From Desulfurivibrio sp044068625 (GTDB taxonomy: Bacteria > Desulfobacterota > Desulfobulbia > Desulfobulbales > Desulfurivibrionaceae), in the NCBI RefSeq assembly GCF_044068625.1, contig NZ_JBIPKH010000006.1, positions 62,001 through 126,000 on the forward strand: a stretch of 64,000 nucleotides of DNA, given 5' to 3'. Below the pieces are notes generated by a model. That model made no database searches. It was not told where the DNA came from and saw only the letters and a program-made list of their open reading frames with translations. Below, in pieces: positions 52,215 through 60,843 of the stretch. The first letter of the stretch is position 1, and every line of letters starts with the position of its first letter. The position numbers and the translations under genes were made by a program.

Positions 52215-52850
52215 TTGGCCGAAACAACCCGGGAATCGGCGGGGAAAACCAAATCGGTTTTTCGCGAGTATGCCGAGGCCATCATCATCGCCCTGCTCCT
52301 GGCCCTGTTTATCCGCACCTTCGTGGTCCAGGCCTTCAAGATCCCTTCCGGCTCCATGGAGCCGACCCTGCTGGTCGGCGACCATCTGCTGGTGAGCAAG
52401 TTTATTTACGGGGTCCGTAATCCCTTCAGCGGGGAGGTCTGGGTCGAGATCCGCCAGCCGGAGCGCTATGATGTGGTGGTCTTCAAGTATCCCCAGAATC
52501 CCAGCCAGGATTATATCAAGCGGGTGATCGGCCTGCCCGGCGAGATCGTGGAGATCCGTGACAAACGGGTCTATATCGACGGGGTGCCCCTCGATGACCC
52601 CAAGGCGGTTTTTTTGGACGCCGAGATTCTGCCGGCGAATCGTCAGCCCCGGGACAACTTCGGGCCGGTGACCGTGGGGCCCGGGGAGCTGTTCGTCATG
52701 GGCGATAATCGCGACAACAGCCATGACGGCCGGTTTTGGGGGATGGTGGAGAATAGCGCTTTGAAGGGCAAAGCCTTCATCCTCTACTGGTCCTGGGATC
52801 GGGACAACCACCGGGTCCGCTGGCGGCGGCTGGGCCGGGGGATTCAGTGA
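52215..52850 (+). CDS. lepB: Signal peptidase I
   Basis: Membrane-bound serine protease that removes Sec and Tat signal peptides. The 211-residue product has one N-terminal helix (about 21-38) and the catalytic pair Ser47 (PSGSMEPTL) and Lys102 (YIKRVIGLPG), with the family boxes GDNRDNSHDGRFWGMV and YDVVVFKYP. The start is a TTG at 52215 with GGGAGGA six bases upstream; there is no ATG nearby. It is followed after 13 bases by pyrB. Confidence 0.95.
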   Translation: MAETTRESAGKTKSVFREYAEAIIIALLLALFIRTFVVQAFKIPSGSMEPTLLVGDHLLVSKFIYGVRNPFSGEVWVEIRQPERYDVVVFKYPQNPSQDYIKRVIGLPGEIVEIRDKRVYIDGVPLDDPKAVFLDAEILPANRQPRDNFGPVTVGPGELFVMGDNRDNSHDGRFWGMVENSALKGKAFILYWSWDRDNHRVRWRRLGRGIQ

Positions 52851-52863
52851 ACGGGGGGATAAG

Positions 52864-53796
52864 ATGAGCAGCGGGCAGCTTTTTCCCCACAAACATATCC
52901 TGGGCCTGGCGCAGCTGGCCGCCCCCGAAATCGATTTTATTCTCCAGACCGCCGAATCCTTCAAGGAGATCTCCCAGCGCTCGATCAAGAAGGTGCCGAC
53001 CCTGCGGGGCAAGACGGTGATCAACCTCTTCTTCGAGCCCAGCACCCGTACCCGCCTCTCCTTTGAGATCGCGGCCAAGCGGATGAGCGCCGACACCTTC
53101 AATATCTCCAGTGCCGGCAGCAGCGCCGTCAAGGGCGAAACCATGGTCGATACCGCCCGCAACCTGGCGGCCATGAACCCCGACTGCATTATTATCCGCC
53201 ACTCCCGCTCCGGTTCGCCGGGCCTGCTGGCCCGCCATATCGGGGCTTCGGTGATCAACGCCGGCGACGGGGCCCACGAACACCCCAGCCAGGCCCTGCT
53301 GGACCTGATGACGGTCCGGGAGCACAAAGGGGAGATCGCGGGGCTGAAGGTGGCGATCATCGGGGATATCACCCACAGCCGGGTAGCCCACTCCAACATC
53401 ATCGGTTTCAGCAAGATGGGGGCCCAGGTCAGGGTGGCCGGACCCGCCACCCTGATTCCGCCGGGAATCGCCGCCATGGGCGCGATGGTCTGCCCGTCGG
53501 TACGGGAGGCGGTGCGGGATGCCGATGTGGTGATGACCCTCCGGATTCAGCAGGAGCGCCAGTTGGACCCCCTGTTGCCCTCCTTGCGCGAATACGCCAT
53601 ATTTTATGGGATCACCCCGGAAATTATTGAGCTGGCCAGCCCCGACGCGATCATCATGCATCCCGGTCCCATCAACCGCGGGGTGGAGTTGGACCCCGGC
53701 CTGGCCGACGGTCCCCGCTCGGTGATTCTCGATCAGGTGACCAACGGGGTGGCGGTGCGGATGGCGTTGCTCTACCTGATCATGGGTGGAGAATAG
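52864..53796 (+). CDS. pyrB: Aspartate carbamoyltransferase
   Basis: Second step of pyrimidine synthesis, joining carbamoyl phosphate and aspartate. The 310-residue product has the carbamoyl-phosphate site FFEPSTRTRLSFE, the loop SAGSSAVKGET, HEHPSQALLDLMT, the GDITHSRVAHSN segment and HPGPINRGVEL. Full length. It is directly followed by pyrC (three bases). No pyrI regulatory subunit is present here; bacteria with this pyrB-pyrC pairing often form a PyrB/PyrC complex. Confidence 0.97.
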   Translation: MSSGQLFPHKHILGLAQLAAPEIDFILQTAESFKEISQRSIKKVPTLRGKTVINLFFEPSTRTRLSFEIAAKRMSADTFNISSAGSSAVKGETMVDTARNLAAMNPDCIIIRHSRSGSPGLLARHIGASVINAGDGAHEHPSQALLDLMTVREHKGEIAGLKVAIIGDITHSRVAHSNIIGFSKMGAQVRVAGPATLIPPGIAAMGAMVCPSVREAVRDADVVMTLRIQQERQLDPLLPSLREYAIFYGITPEIIELASPDAIIMHPGPINRGVELDPGLADGPRSVILDQVTNGVAVRMALLYLIMGGE

Positions 53797-53799
53797 GCG

Positions 53800-55107
53800 A
53801 TGGCAAAAGAGGTGAGGATGGAAACCCCGATCTTGATTGAGAACGCCCGGCTGCTGGACCCGGCCTCCGGCCTGGATGGGACCGGTTATCTGCTGGTCCG
53901 GGATGGTCAAATCGCCATGCTGGGAAAAGGAGCGCCCGCTGGGGCGGCCCTGCCCGCCGAGCTGGAGCGGATCGATGGCAGCGGCTGCTGGCTGACCCCT
54001 GGCCTGATCGATCTCCATGTCCATCTGCGGGAGCCCGGCGACGAACACAAGGAGACCATCGCCAGCGGCACGGCGGCGGCGGCGGCCGGCGGCTTTACCG
54101 CCGTGGCCTGCATGCCCAACACCCGGCCGGTGAACGACAGCCCGGCGGTGACCGCCCTGATCATGGCGGCGGCGGCCCAGGCCTCCGCCCGGGTTTACCC
54201 GGTGGGGGCGATCAGTCTGGGCAGCAAGGGGGAGACCCTGGCTCCCTTTGGTGAGCTGGCCCGGGCCGGGGTCCGGGCGGTGAGTGATGACGGCTGCCCG
54301 GTGAGCAACAGCCAGTTGATGCGGCGGGCCCTGGAATATGCCGGTGATCACGGTTTGCTGCTGATCAGCCACCCCGAGGATGAGAGTTTAAGCCGCAACG
54401 GGGCGATGAACGAGGGGGAGATCTCCACCCGCCTGGGCTTGCGGGGGATCCCGCCGGTGGCCGAGGAGATCATGATCTACCGTGATCTGGCCCTGGCCGA
54501 ATATACCGGCCGGCCGCTCCATCTCGCCCATGTTTCCACCGGCGAGGCGGTGGCCCTTATTCGCCGGGCCAAGGAGCGGGGGGTGAAGGTGACGGCGGAG
54601 ACCGCCCCCCACTATTTCACCCTGACCGAAGAGGCGGTGGGGGATTATGACACCCGGGCCAAGATGAATCCGCCCCTGCGCGGCGCCGCCGACCGGGCGG
54701 CGCTCAAGGCGGCGCTGGCCGACGGCACCCTGGATGCCATCGCCACCGACCATGCCCCCCACAGCGGCCTGGAAAAGGAGTTGGAATTTGAGCTGGCCGC
54801 CAATGGGATCATCGGCCTGGAAAGCTCTTTGCCCCTGAGCCTGGCCCTGGTCAGGGAGGGGGTGATCACGCCCCTGCGCCTGGTGGAGTTGCTCTCCACC
54901 AACCCGGCCCGGATTCTCGGGGTGCCCGGCGGCCGCCTGGCGGTGGGCGAGCCCGCCGACCTGACCCTGATCGATCCCCAGCGTAAATTTATCTTCCGGG
55001 CCGCTGATCTCAAGTCGCGGAGCCGCAACTCCCCCTTTCTGGACTGGGAGCTGGAGGGCAAGGCGATCCTCACCCTGCTGGCCGGTCGGATCACCCATCG
55101 TCAATGA
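53800..55107 (+). CDS. pyrC: Dihydroorotase
   Basis: Third step of pyrimidine synthesis, cyclising carbamoyl aspartate. The 435-residue product is of the class I/AllB-like type with metal motif LIDLHVHLREPG, the carbamate/loop region GGFTAVACMPNTRPV, a later ISHPEDESL His and LHLAHVST, TAETAPHYFTLTE and AIATDHAPHSGLEKE. The start could be 53800 or ATG 53818; the second has AGAGGTGAGG immediately before it. The C-terminus reaches the usual RVITHRQ-like end of the family. Confidence 0.96.
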   Translation: MAKEVRMETPILIENARLLDPASGLDGTGYLLVRDGQIAMLGKGAPAGAALPAELERIDGSGCWLTPGLIDLHVHLREPGDEHKETIASGTAAAAAGGFTAVACMPNTRPVNDSPAVTALIMAAAAQASARVYPVGAISLGSKGETLAPFGELARAGVRAVSDDGCPVSNSQLMRRALEYAGDHGLLLISHPEDESLSRNGAMNEGEISTRLGLRGIPPVAEEIMIYRDLALAEYTGRPLHLAHVSTGEAVALIRRAKERGVKVTAETAPHYFTLTEEAVGDYDTRAKMNPPLRGAADRAALKAALADGTLDAIATDHAPHSGLEKELEFELAANGIIGLESSLPLSLALVREGVITPLRLVELLSTNPARILGVPGGRLAVGEPADLTLIDPQRKFIFRAADLKSRSRNSPFLDWELEGKAILTLLAGRITHRQ

Positions 55108-55165
55108 GCTCTCGGCCGGCACCATTTACCGGTTCACCCGGTTGGTTGCTTGATTTTGTGGGGAG

Positions 55166-55522
55166 TCAGCTTTTGATGTCGAGCAGATAGCCCAGGCGCT
55201 CATTTTCGGTCTGGACGACCTTGAGATTTGCCTGGTAGTGACGGCGACTGAGCATCAGGTTGGGTAGCTCCTCGGCCAGATCGACGTTGGATTTTTCCAC
55301 CAGCTCCGGGCCGGCGGCGGTCTGCTCCTGAACCAGCGGGCCGGGGGTGGTCACCACCTCCGCCCGGGCTGCCACCCCGCCCGGCGGGGTGGTCTCGGCC
55401 AGGGTCACCCGCACCTTCTTGTAGCCGTCAGTGTTGACGTTGGCGGTGTTATGGGCCGTGGCCGCTGTTTTTTTCTGCAACGCCAGCAGGCCGGACAGCG
55501 CTGAGTGGATCCCGGAAACCAT
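55166..55522 (-). CDS. Orphan flagellar basal-body rod-like (FlgC-type) protein
   Basis: The 118-residue product carries both ends of rod/hook proteins. The N-terminal part (GIHSALSGLLALQKKTAATAHNTANVNTDGYKK) has the ANxxTxGY motif, and the C-terminal helix (SNVDLAEELPNLMLSRRHYQANLKVV) is the FlgC/FlgG C-terminal domain. The middle is very short, so it matches FlgC-like rod proteins but is slightly smaller. No other flagellar gene is in the window. GGGAGG stands before GTG 55525/ATG 55522; the ATG has better spacing. A real flagellar or a repurposed rod-like role cannot be decided here. Confidence 0.85.
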   Translation of the reverse strand: MVSGIHSALSGLLALQKKTAATAHNTANVNTDGYKKVRVTLAETTPPGGVAARAEVVTTPGPLVQEQTAAGPELVEKSNVDLAEELPNLMLSRRHYQANLKVVQTENERLGYLLDIKS

Positions 55523-55600
55523 CACGACCTCCCTTTGTTCAGTTCAAACCGCACGAGTGTATTATAACCACAAAAAGCGGTAAATCACCCATTTTTTAAC

Positions 55601-57889
55601 CTACTCCTCCTCTTCGGCCTTTTCGGCGTAGCGGCAGGTTTTATCGGGGCAGACCAGGCGGGTTCCCTTTTTACCGCCCTTTTCCAGCAGGTAAGGGGAT
55701 CCGCAGATCGGGCAGGGGCGGGCCACCGGCTTGTCCCAGAGGGCGAAGGTGCAGGCGGGGTAGCGGTTGCAACTGTAGAATACCTTGCCCCGCTTGGAGA
55801 CCTTCTGGACGATCTCGCCGTCGCAGCCGGGTTCCGGGCAGGGGACGCCGGTGCTGATCGCCTTGACGTTCTTGCAGGCGGGATAACCGGAACAGGCCAA
55901 AAACCTTCCGAAGCGCCCCTGTTTGTAAACCATGGGCTTGCCGCATTTTTCGCAGGTTTCCCCCGATTCCTCGGGGGTTTCCCGTTCCAGGGGCTGGATC
56001 TTGCCCTCCTCATCACGGGTGAAATCCTGGGTATGCTTGCATTCGGGGTACTTCTCGCAGGCCAGAAATTCGCCGTTCTTGCCCCACTTGATCAGCAGCT
56101 CTCCCTGGCAGAGGGGGCAGGAGAGGCCGGTGGGCACGGCGCTGTGCTTGACCGATTTCATCTCCTCCTTGGCCTGTTCCAGGTTTTCCTTGAATGGCCC
56201 GTAAAAATCGCGCAGCACCTTAACCCAGGCGATCTTACCGGTTTCGATCTCGTCCAGCTCCTTTTCCAGGGTGGCGGTGAAATCGGCGTCGATCACCTTG
56301 GGAAAGTGGGCCACCAGCAGTTCGTTGACCACCTTGCCCAGGTCGGTGGGGGCGAACTTGCGTTGGGCCAGTTGGACATACTCCTTCTCCTGAATGGTGG
56401 AGATAATGGCGGCATAGGTGCTGGGCCGCCCCACCCCGTTCTCCTCCAGGGCCTTGACCAGGGTGGCCTCGGTGTAGCGGGGCGGCGGCTGGGTGAAGTG
56501 CTGTTTGGGGGTGATCGCCTTAAGCGTCAGGCTCTGCCCCTCCTGGAGGTCGGGGAGCAGGGCGTCGTCCCCCCCCTGTTTGTCGCCGGTTTCCGGATTA
56601 TCCTCCTCGGCCTCGACGTACAGGGTCATGAAGCCGGGAAAACGCATGATGGAGCCGGTGGCTTTCAGCTCGTGGGGGCCGGCGGCCACCCGGATACTGG
56701 TCTGGTCGTAGAGGGCGGGAGCCATCTGGCAGGCCACGAAACGCTTCCAGATCAGGGTGTAGAGGGCCAGCATATCCTTGTCCAGCAGTTTGGCCAGCCG
56801 TTCCGGGGTGAGTTTGACATCGGTGGGCCGCACCGCCTCGTGGGCGTCCTGGGCGGCTTTGCCGGTTTTGTAGCGCACCGGCTTGGCCGGCAGGTAATCG
56901 GGGCCGTGGGTGGTCTCGATATACTCCCGGGCCTGGTCCAGGGCCTCGTCGTTGATCCGGGTGGAGTCGGTTCGCATATAGGTGATCAGGCCCACGGGGC
57001 CCTCCTGGCCCAGATCGATCCCCTCATAGAGGCGCTGGGCCAGGGTCATGGTTTTCTTGGCCGAAAAGCGCAGCTTGCGGTTGGCGTCCATCTGCATGGT
57101 GCTGGTGATGAAGGGGGGGCTGGGCTGGCGTTTTTTCTGTTTTTTCTCGACCCCGGCCACGGTGAGCCGGGCCCCTTTGAGTTCGGCCACCAGCTTATCC
57201 GCCGCCGCCTGGTCGGCGATTTTCTGCTTGCGGTTGTCCAGCTTTTTGCCGGCGACCTTTTCCAGCATGGCCATGAACGGCGGGGGGGTGGGGCCGGCCA
57301 GGCTGGTTTGGATCGACCAGTATTCCTCGGAGACAAAGCGTTCGATCTCCTGCTCCCGTTCGCAGATCATCCGCACCGCCACCGACTGCACCCGGCCGGC
57401 ACTCAGTCCTCGCCGCACCTTGTCCCAGAGCAGGGGCGAGATCTGGTAGCCCACCAGGCGATCCAGCACCCTGCGGGCCTGCTGGGCCTCGAAGAGATGA
57501 CGGTCGACCTCGCCGGCCTTCTCCAGGGCGGCCAGCACCGCCTTTTTGGTCAGTTCGTGGAACAGCACCCGATGAATGGGTTTTTTCAGCGACTTGAGGG
57601 ATTCGGCGATATGGAAGGCGATCGCCTCCCCTTCGCGGTCGGGGTCGGGGGCCAGAAAAATCTGGTCGACCCCCTTGGCGGCGGCTTTGAGGTCGCTGAT
57701 CACCTTGGCCTTGCCCTTGATGGTCACGTATTGGGGGGCGAAGTCATCATCGATGTCCACCCCCAGGGTTTTAACCGGGAGATCGCGAATATGGCCCACG
57801 GAGGCCTTTACCGTGAACTCCCGCCCCAGGTATTTCTGTAAAGTACGCGCCTTGGCCGGCGATTCAACGATCAGCAGTGATTTTCCCAT
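55601..57889 (-). CDS. topA: DNA topoisomerase I
   Basis: Type IA topoisomerase that relaxes negative supercoils. The 762-residue product begins with the TOPRIM domain (LLIVESPAKARTLQKYLG, and FLAPDPDREGEAIAFHI), has the catalytic Tyr at about 304 (GLITYMRTDSTRI) and the KALEENGVGRPSTYA segment. The C-terminal region has four four-Cys zinc ribbons (CPLCQGEL, CEKCGKPM, CPEPGCDGEI and CPICGSPY starts). It lies 133 bases after dprA with its own promoter-like elements, so it may be expressed separately. Confidence 0.97.
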   Translation of the reverse strand: MGKSLLIVESPAKARTLQKYLGREFTVKASVGHIRDLPVKTLGVDIDDDFAPQYVTIKGKAKVISDLKAAAKGVDQIFLAPDPDREGEAIAFHIAESLKSLKKPIHRVLFHELTKKAVLAALEKAGEVDRHLFEAQQARRVLDRLVGYQISPLLWDKVRRGLSAGRVQSVAVRMICEREQEIERFVSEEYWSIQTSLAGPTPPPFMAMLEKVAGKKLDNRKQKIADQAAADKLVAELKGARLTVAGVEKKQKKRQPSPPFITSTMQMDANRKLRFSAKKTMTLAQRLYEGIDLGQEGPVGLITYMRTDSTRINDEALDQAREYIETTHGPDYLPAKPVRYKTGKAAQDAHEAVRPTDVKLTPERLAKLLDKDMLALYTLIWKRFVACQMAPALYDQTSIRVAAGPHELKATGSIMRFPGFMTLYVEAEEDNPETGDKQGGDDALLPDLQEGQSLTLKAITPKQHFTQPPPRYTEATLVKALEENGVGRPSTYAAIISTIQEKEYVQLAQRKFAPTDLGKVVNELLVAHFPKVIDADFTATLEKELDEIETGKIAWVKVLRDFYGPFKENLEQAKEEMKSVKHSAVPTGLSCPLCQGELLIKWGKNGEFLACEKYPECKHTQDFTRDEEGKIQPLERETPEESGETCEKCGKPMVYKQGRFGRFLACSGYPACKNVKAISTGVPCPEPGCDGEIVQKVSKRGKVFYSCNRYPACTFALWDKPVARPCPICGSPYLLEKGGKKGTRLVCPDKTCRYAEKAEEEE

Positions 57890-57948
57890 TAATTAACGCT
57901 CTCATTTTAGTGGCATGGTGGCCGAGGGCCGCAAATTAGTCCCGAAGA

Positions 57949-57977
57949 CCGATAAACCGTCAGCTGCCGACTGTCAA
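57949..57977 (-). promoter_or_regulatory. Predicted topA promoter
   Basis: On the minus strand TTGACA (plus 57972-57977) and TATCGG (plus 57949-57954), spacer 17 bases, reading into topA with a leader of about 55 bases. It lies in the 133-base gap after dprA. Confidence 0.55.
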
Positions 57978-58022
57978 GTGATGATTGTCGGGGTTGCTGC
58001 CGTTGGTTGGTAGGCGCGCTTT

Positions 58023-59144
58023 TTAACCGTTAAGGCGATACTGTGGCCCCGGGGAGCTTTCCACCCGGCCCTGCAGCTCCAGCTCCAGCAGCAGGGCGTT
58101 GATCCGGTGGGCCGGCAGGGGGCAGGCGGCGATAATCTCTTCAATATTGCGGGGGTAAGCGTCCAGGGCGGCCAGCAGTTGGCGCTCTTCCTCGCCGACG
58201 GGAGAGTCGTCGGGTCGCCCTGTTGCCGGTGGGGTTTCCCCTCCGGCCGCCAGGGGGGAGGCGGCCATCTCCCCCAGGATATCCTCCACTCGGTGCACCA
58301 GCTTGGCCCCCTCCTGGATCAGGCGATGGCAACCTTCGCTTTTGCCGGTATCCACCCGACCGGGGACCGCGAAAACCTCCCGGCCCTGTTCCAGGGCCAG
58401 TTCGGCGGTGATCAGCGAGCCGCTGCGGCGGGCGGCCTCGATCACCACGCAGCCGGAGCTGATCCCGCTGATGATGCGATTGCGGGCGGGAAAGCGAAAG
58501 GGTTCGGGCGGGGTCTCGGGGGGGTATTCGCTCAAGAGCAGGCCGTTGCGGGCGATCTCGGCAAAAAGCTTGCCGTTCTGCGGGGGGTAGACGATATCCA
58601 GCCCGCAGCCCAGCACCGCCACCGTGCGACCGCCCTTAACCCCCAGGGCCCCCTGGTGGGCGGCGCTGTCGATCCCCAGGGCCCCGCCGCTGACCACGGT
58701 GAAACCGGCGGCGACCAATCCCGCCGCCATGCCGGCCGCGATCTTTTGTCCGTAAACCGTGGCCGCCCGGGCGCCCACCACCGCCATCCCCCCCGGGGCC
58801 AGAGCCTGCAGGTCGCCCCGGCCGTAGAGGACCAGGGGTGGGTCGCTGATCTCCCGCAGCAGGGCCGGGTAGGCGGGATCATCCCAGGGCAGGCAGTGGT
58901 AGCCGGACCGCCGGACTCGGGCCAGCTCCTTTTGGGCTTTGGGCCGGGCGGTCTGTCTGGCCAGGGCCTGGGCCGCCGCGGCTCTCAGGCCGGTTCGGGT
59001 TTGCAGTTCCCGGGCTTCGGCGGAGAGTATGGCTTCAACCCCACCATAGTGGCCGAGCAGCCGGTGGGCCCCCGTCAGCCCGAGCCCGGGGGTGTGGGCC
59101 AGGGTCAGCCAGGCCAGCAGATGTTGATCCGGCTCAGTCGTCAT
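58023..59144 (-). CDS. dprA: DNA processing protein DprA
   Basis: The 373-residue protein loads RecA on incoming single-stranded DNA in transformation. The family is widely conserved even in bacteria not known to be competent. Features: an N-terminal SAM-like helix-hairpin-helix domain (about 8-70), a Rossmann domain with VVGARAATVYGQK, VVSGGALGIDSAAHQGAL, TVAVLGCGLDIVYPPQN, ARNRIISGISSGCVVIEA and AVPGRVDTGKSEGCHRLI, and a C-terminal winged-helix (about 310-370). The ATG overlaps the end of rpoD by 11 bases. It co-occurs with rpoD and topA as in many Gram-negative genomes. Confidence 0.95.
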   Translation of the reverse strand: MTTEPDQHLLAWLTLAHTPGLGLTGAHRLLGHYGGVEAILSAEARELQTRTGLRAAAAQALARQTARPKAQKELARVRRSGYHCLPWDDPAYPALLREISDPPLVLYGRGDLQALAPGGMAVVGARAATVYGQKIAAGMAAGLVAAGFTVVSGGALGIDSAAHQGALGVKGGRTVAVLGCGLDIVYPPQNGKLFAEIARNGLLLSEYPPETPPEPFRFPARNRIISGISSGCVVIEAARRSGSLITAELALEQGREVFAVPGRVDTGKSEGCHRLIQEGAKLVHRVEDILGEMAASPLAAGGETPPATGRPDDSPVGEEERQLLAALDAYPRNIEEIIAACPLPAHRINALLLELELQGRVESSPGPQYRLNG

Positions 59145-60792
59145 AAAAGGGGGAGAGCTGGCTACGCCGGGAGGAGTGCTGCAGTTTTTTCAGGGCCTTG
59201 GCCTCGATCTGGCGAATCCGCTCCCGGGTGACCGCGAAACTTTCGCCCACCTCCTCCAGGGTCAGGTCCAGGGAGGTGTCCAGCCCGAAACGCATCCGCA
59301 GCACCTTCTCTTCCCGGGGGGTCAGGGTCTTCAAGACCCGGCCCAGATTGGCCCGCAGGTTGTCATAGATGGTGGCTTCATCGGGGGCGGTGGAATCGGC
59401 ATCCTCAATGAAGTCGGAGAGGAAGCTGTCTTCGCCGCTGCCCACCGGGGTGTCCAGGGAGAGCGGTTCCTTGGCGATTTTCAGCACACTCTTGACCTTG
59501 GCCAGATCAACTCCCAGGTGTTCGGCCATCTCATCGGGGGTTGGTTCCCGGCCGTGCTGCCGCTGATACTCCTTGGCCCCCTTGAGCATCCGGTTGATGG
59601 TGTCGATCATGTGGACCGGAATCCGGATGGTCCGGCCCTGGTCGGCAATCGCTCGGGTCACCGCCTGGCGGATCCACCAGGTGGCGTAGGTGCTGAATTT
59701 GTAACCCCGGCGGTATTCAAATTTCTCCACCGCCTTCATCAGCCCGATATTGCCCTCCTGGATCAGGTCCAGCAGCTGCAGGCCGCGGCCGGCATATTTC
59801 TTGGCCACGCTGACCACCAGCCGCAGGTTGGCCTGCACCTGGCGATTCTTGGCCTCCCGGCTCACCTCTTCGCCGTGGCCGACCTGTTGCAGAACGGTTT
59901 TGAGCCCGTCGTGATCGAGCCCATGTTTTTCCAGGCAGCGCTTGCGCCAGGCCGGCAGCTCCGCCTCCGCCAGGGCGGCTCGCTCCTGCTGGCAGCTCTT
60001 TTCCAGCCGGCGCAAGCGATTGGCCATGGCTTGCAGGTGTTTGGCGCTCAAGCGACTTTTGGCGAACAGGTTACTTTGGGCCTTGCTGTTGCGGTTGATC
60101 CGGGCGCGCAGCTTGCGCACCTCGCTCTCATTGGCCCCGCCCGGGCATTCGAGGAGATCCCGGCGCAGTTCGGCGCTCTCCCGGGCCAGCCGCCCCGCCT
60201 CCTCAACCTGCCAGCAGAAATCTGTCCGGGCCTGTTCCAGGACCTTCTTGTCGCTTTCATCCAGGCCCCGGAGCAGGTCGCCGATCTGCTTCTTGCCCGC
60301 GCCAAGCTTCTCCACCATCCCCTGCAGATAGGAGAGGGCCGGCGGTGCGGTGAGCAGAACCTCCTGGGTCAGGGTTTCGCCCTTTTCAATCTCCCGGGCC
60401 ACCGCAACTTCCTCATCGGGGCTCAGCAGGGCCACCGAGCCCATCTCCTGCAGATAGACTTTCACCGGGTCGATCTGCTCACCGCCGCTCTCCCCCGGCC
60501 AGGCGTAAAGGTCGCCGCTGTCCTCGTAATCATCAGCGTCGTTGTCCCCGCTCGCCGGTTCCGGACGGGATGGGGCGCCCTCTTCGTCGGCCAGCCGGGC
60601 GGCATCGCGCTCTCGGGGGATCTCCAGCTCCCGGTCGGGATCGGAACCCAGCCAGGCCGCCGGTTCGTTGATGGCCTGGTCGTCATCGGGCTCTTCGTAT
60701 TTGTTCAAGGCGCGTGGCTGTTTACGGCGGGTGGTGCCGGCGGCCTTGCCGGCCGCTTTAGGGGGGGCAGCGCTTTTTTTGTTGCTGGTCAT
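59134..60792 (-). CDS. rpoD: Primary sigma factor (sigma-70, RpoD)
   Basis: The 552-residue protein directs RNA polymerase to housekeeping promoters. Region 1.2 (DPVKVYLQEMGSVALLSP) begins near residue 105; region 2 (NLRLVVSVAKKYAGRGLQLLDLIQEGN, then YKFSTYATWWIRQAVTRAIAD), region 3 (REPTPDEMAEHLGV) and region 4 (LTPREEKVLRMRFGLD, ERIRQIEAKALKKL) are complete. The first ~100 residues are Lys/Ala-rich then very acidic and show no recognisable region 1.1. ATG 60792 is chosen for its AAGGAG; an ATG at 60816 has no ribosome site. It follows dnaG by 51 bases. Confidence 0.96.
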   Translation of the reverse strand: MTSNKKSAAPPKAAGKAAGTTRRKQPRALNKYEEPDDDQAINEPAAWLGSDPDRELEIPRERDAARLADEEGAPSRPEPASGDNDADDYEDSGDLYAWPGESGGEQIDPVKVYLQEMGSVALLSPDEEVAVAREIEKGETLTQEVLLTAPPALSYLQGMVEKLGAGKKQIGDLLRGLDESDKKVLEQARTDFCWQVEEAGRLARESAELRRDLLECPGGANESEVRKLRARINRNSKAQSNLFAKSRLSAKHLQAMANRLRRLEKSCQQERAALAEAELPAWRKRCLEKHGLDHDGLKTVLQQVGHGEEVSREAKNRQVQANLRLVVSVAKKYAGRGLQLLDLIQEGNIGLMKAVEKFEYRRGYKFSTYATWWIRQAVTRAIADQGRTIRIPVHMIDTINRMLKGAKEYQRQHGREPTPDEMAEHLGVDLAKVKSVLKIAKEPLSLDTPVGSGEDSFLSDFIEDADSTAPDEATIYDNLRANLGRVLKTLTPREEKVLRMRFGLDTSLDLTLEEVGESFAVTRERIRQIEAKALKKLQHSSRRSQLSPFYDD

Positions 60793-60843
60793 GCCGGAAC
60801 TCCTTGGTTGATGCACTAATATAGCTGCGCGGGGGTTGTCGGC

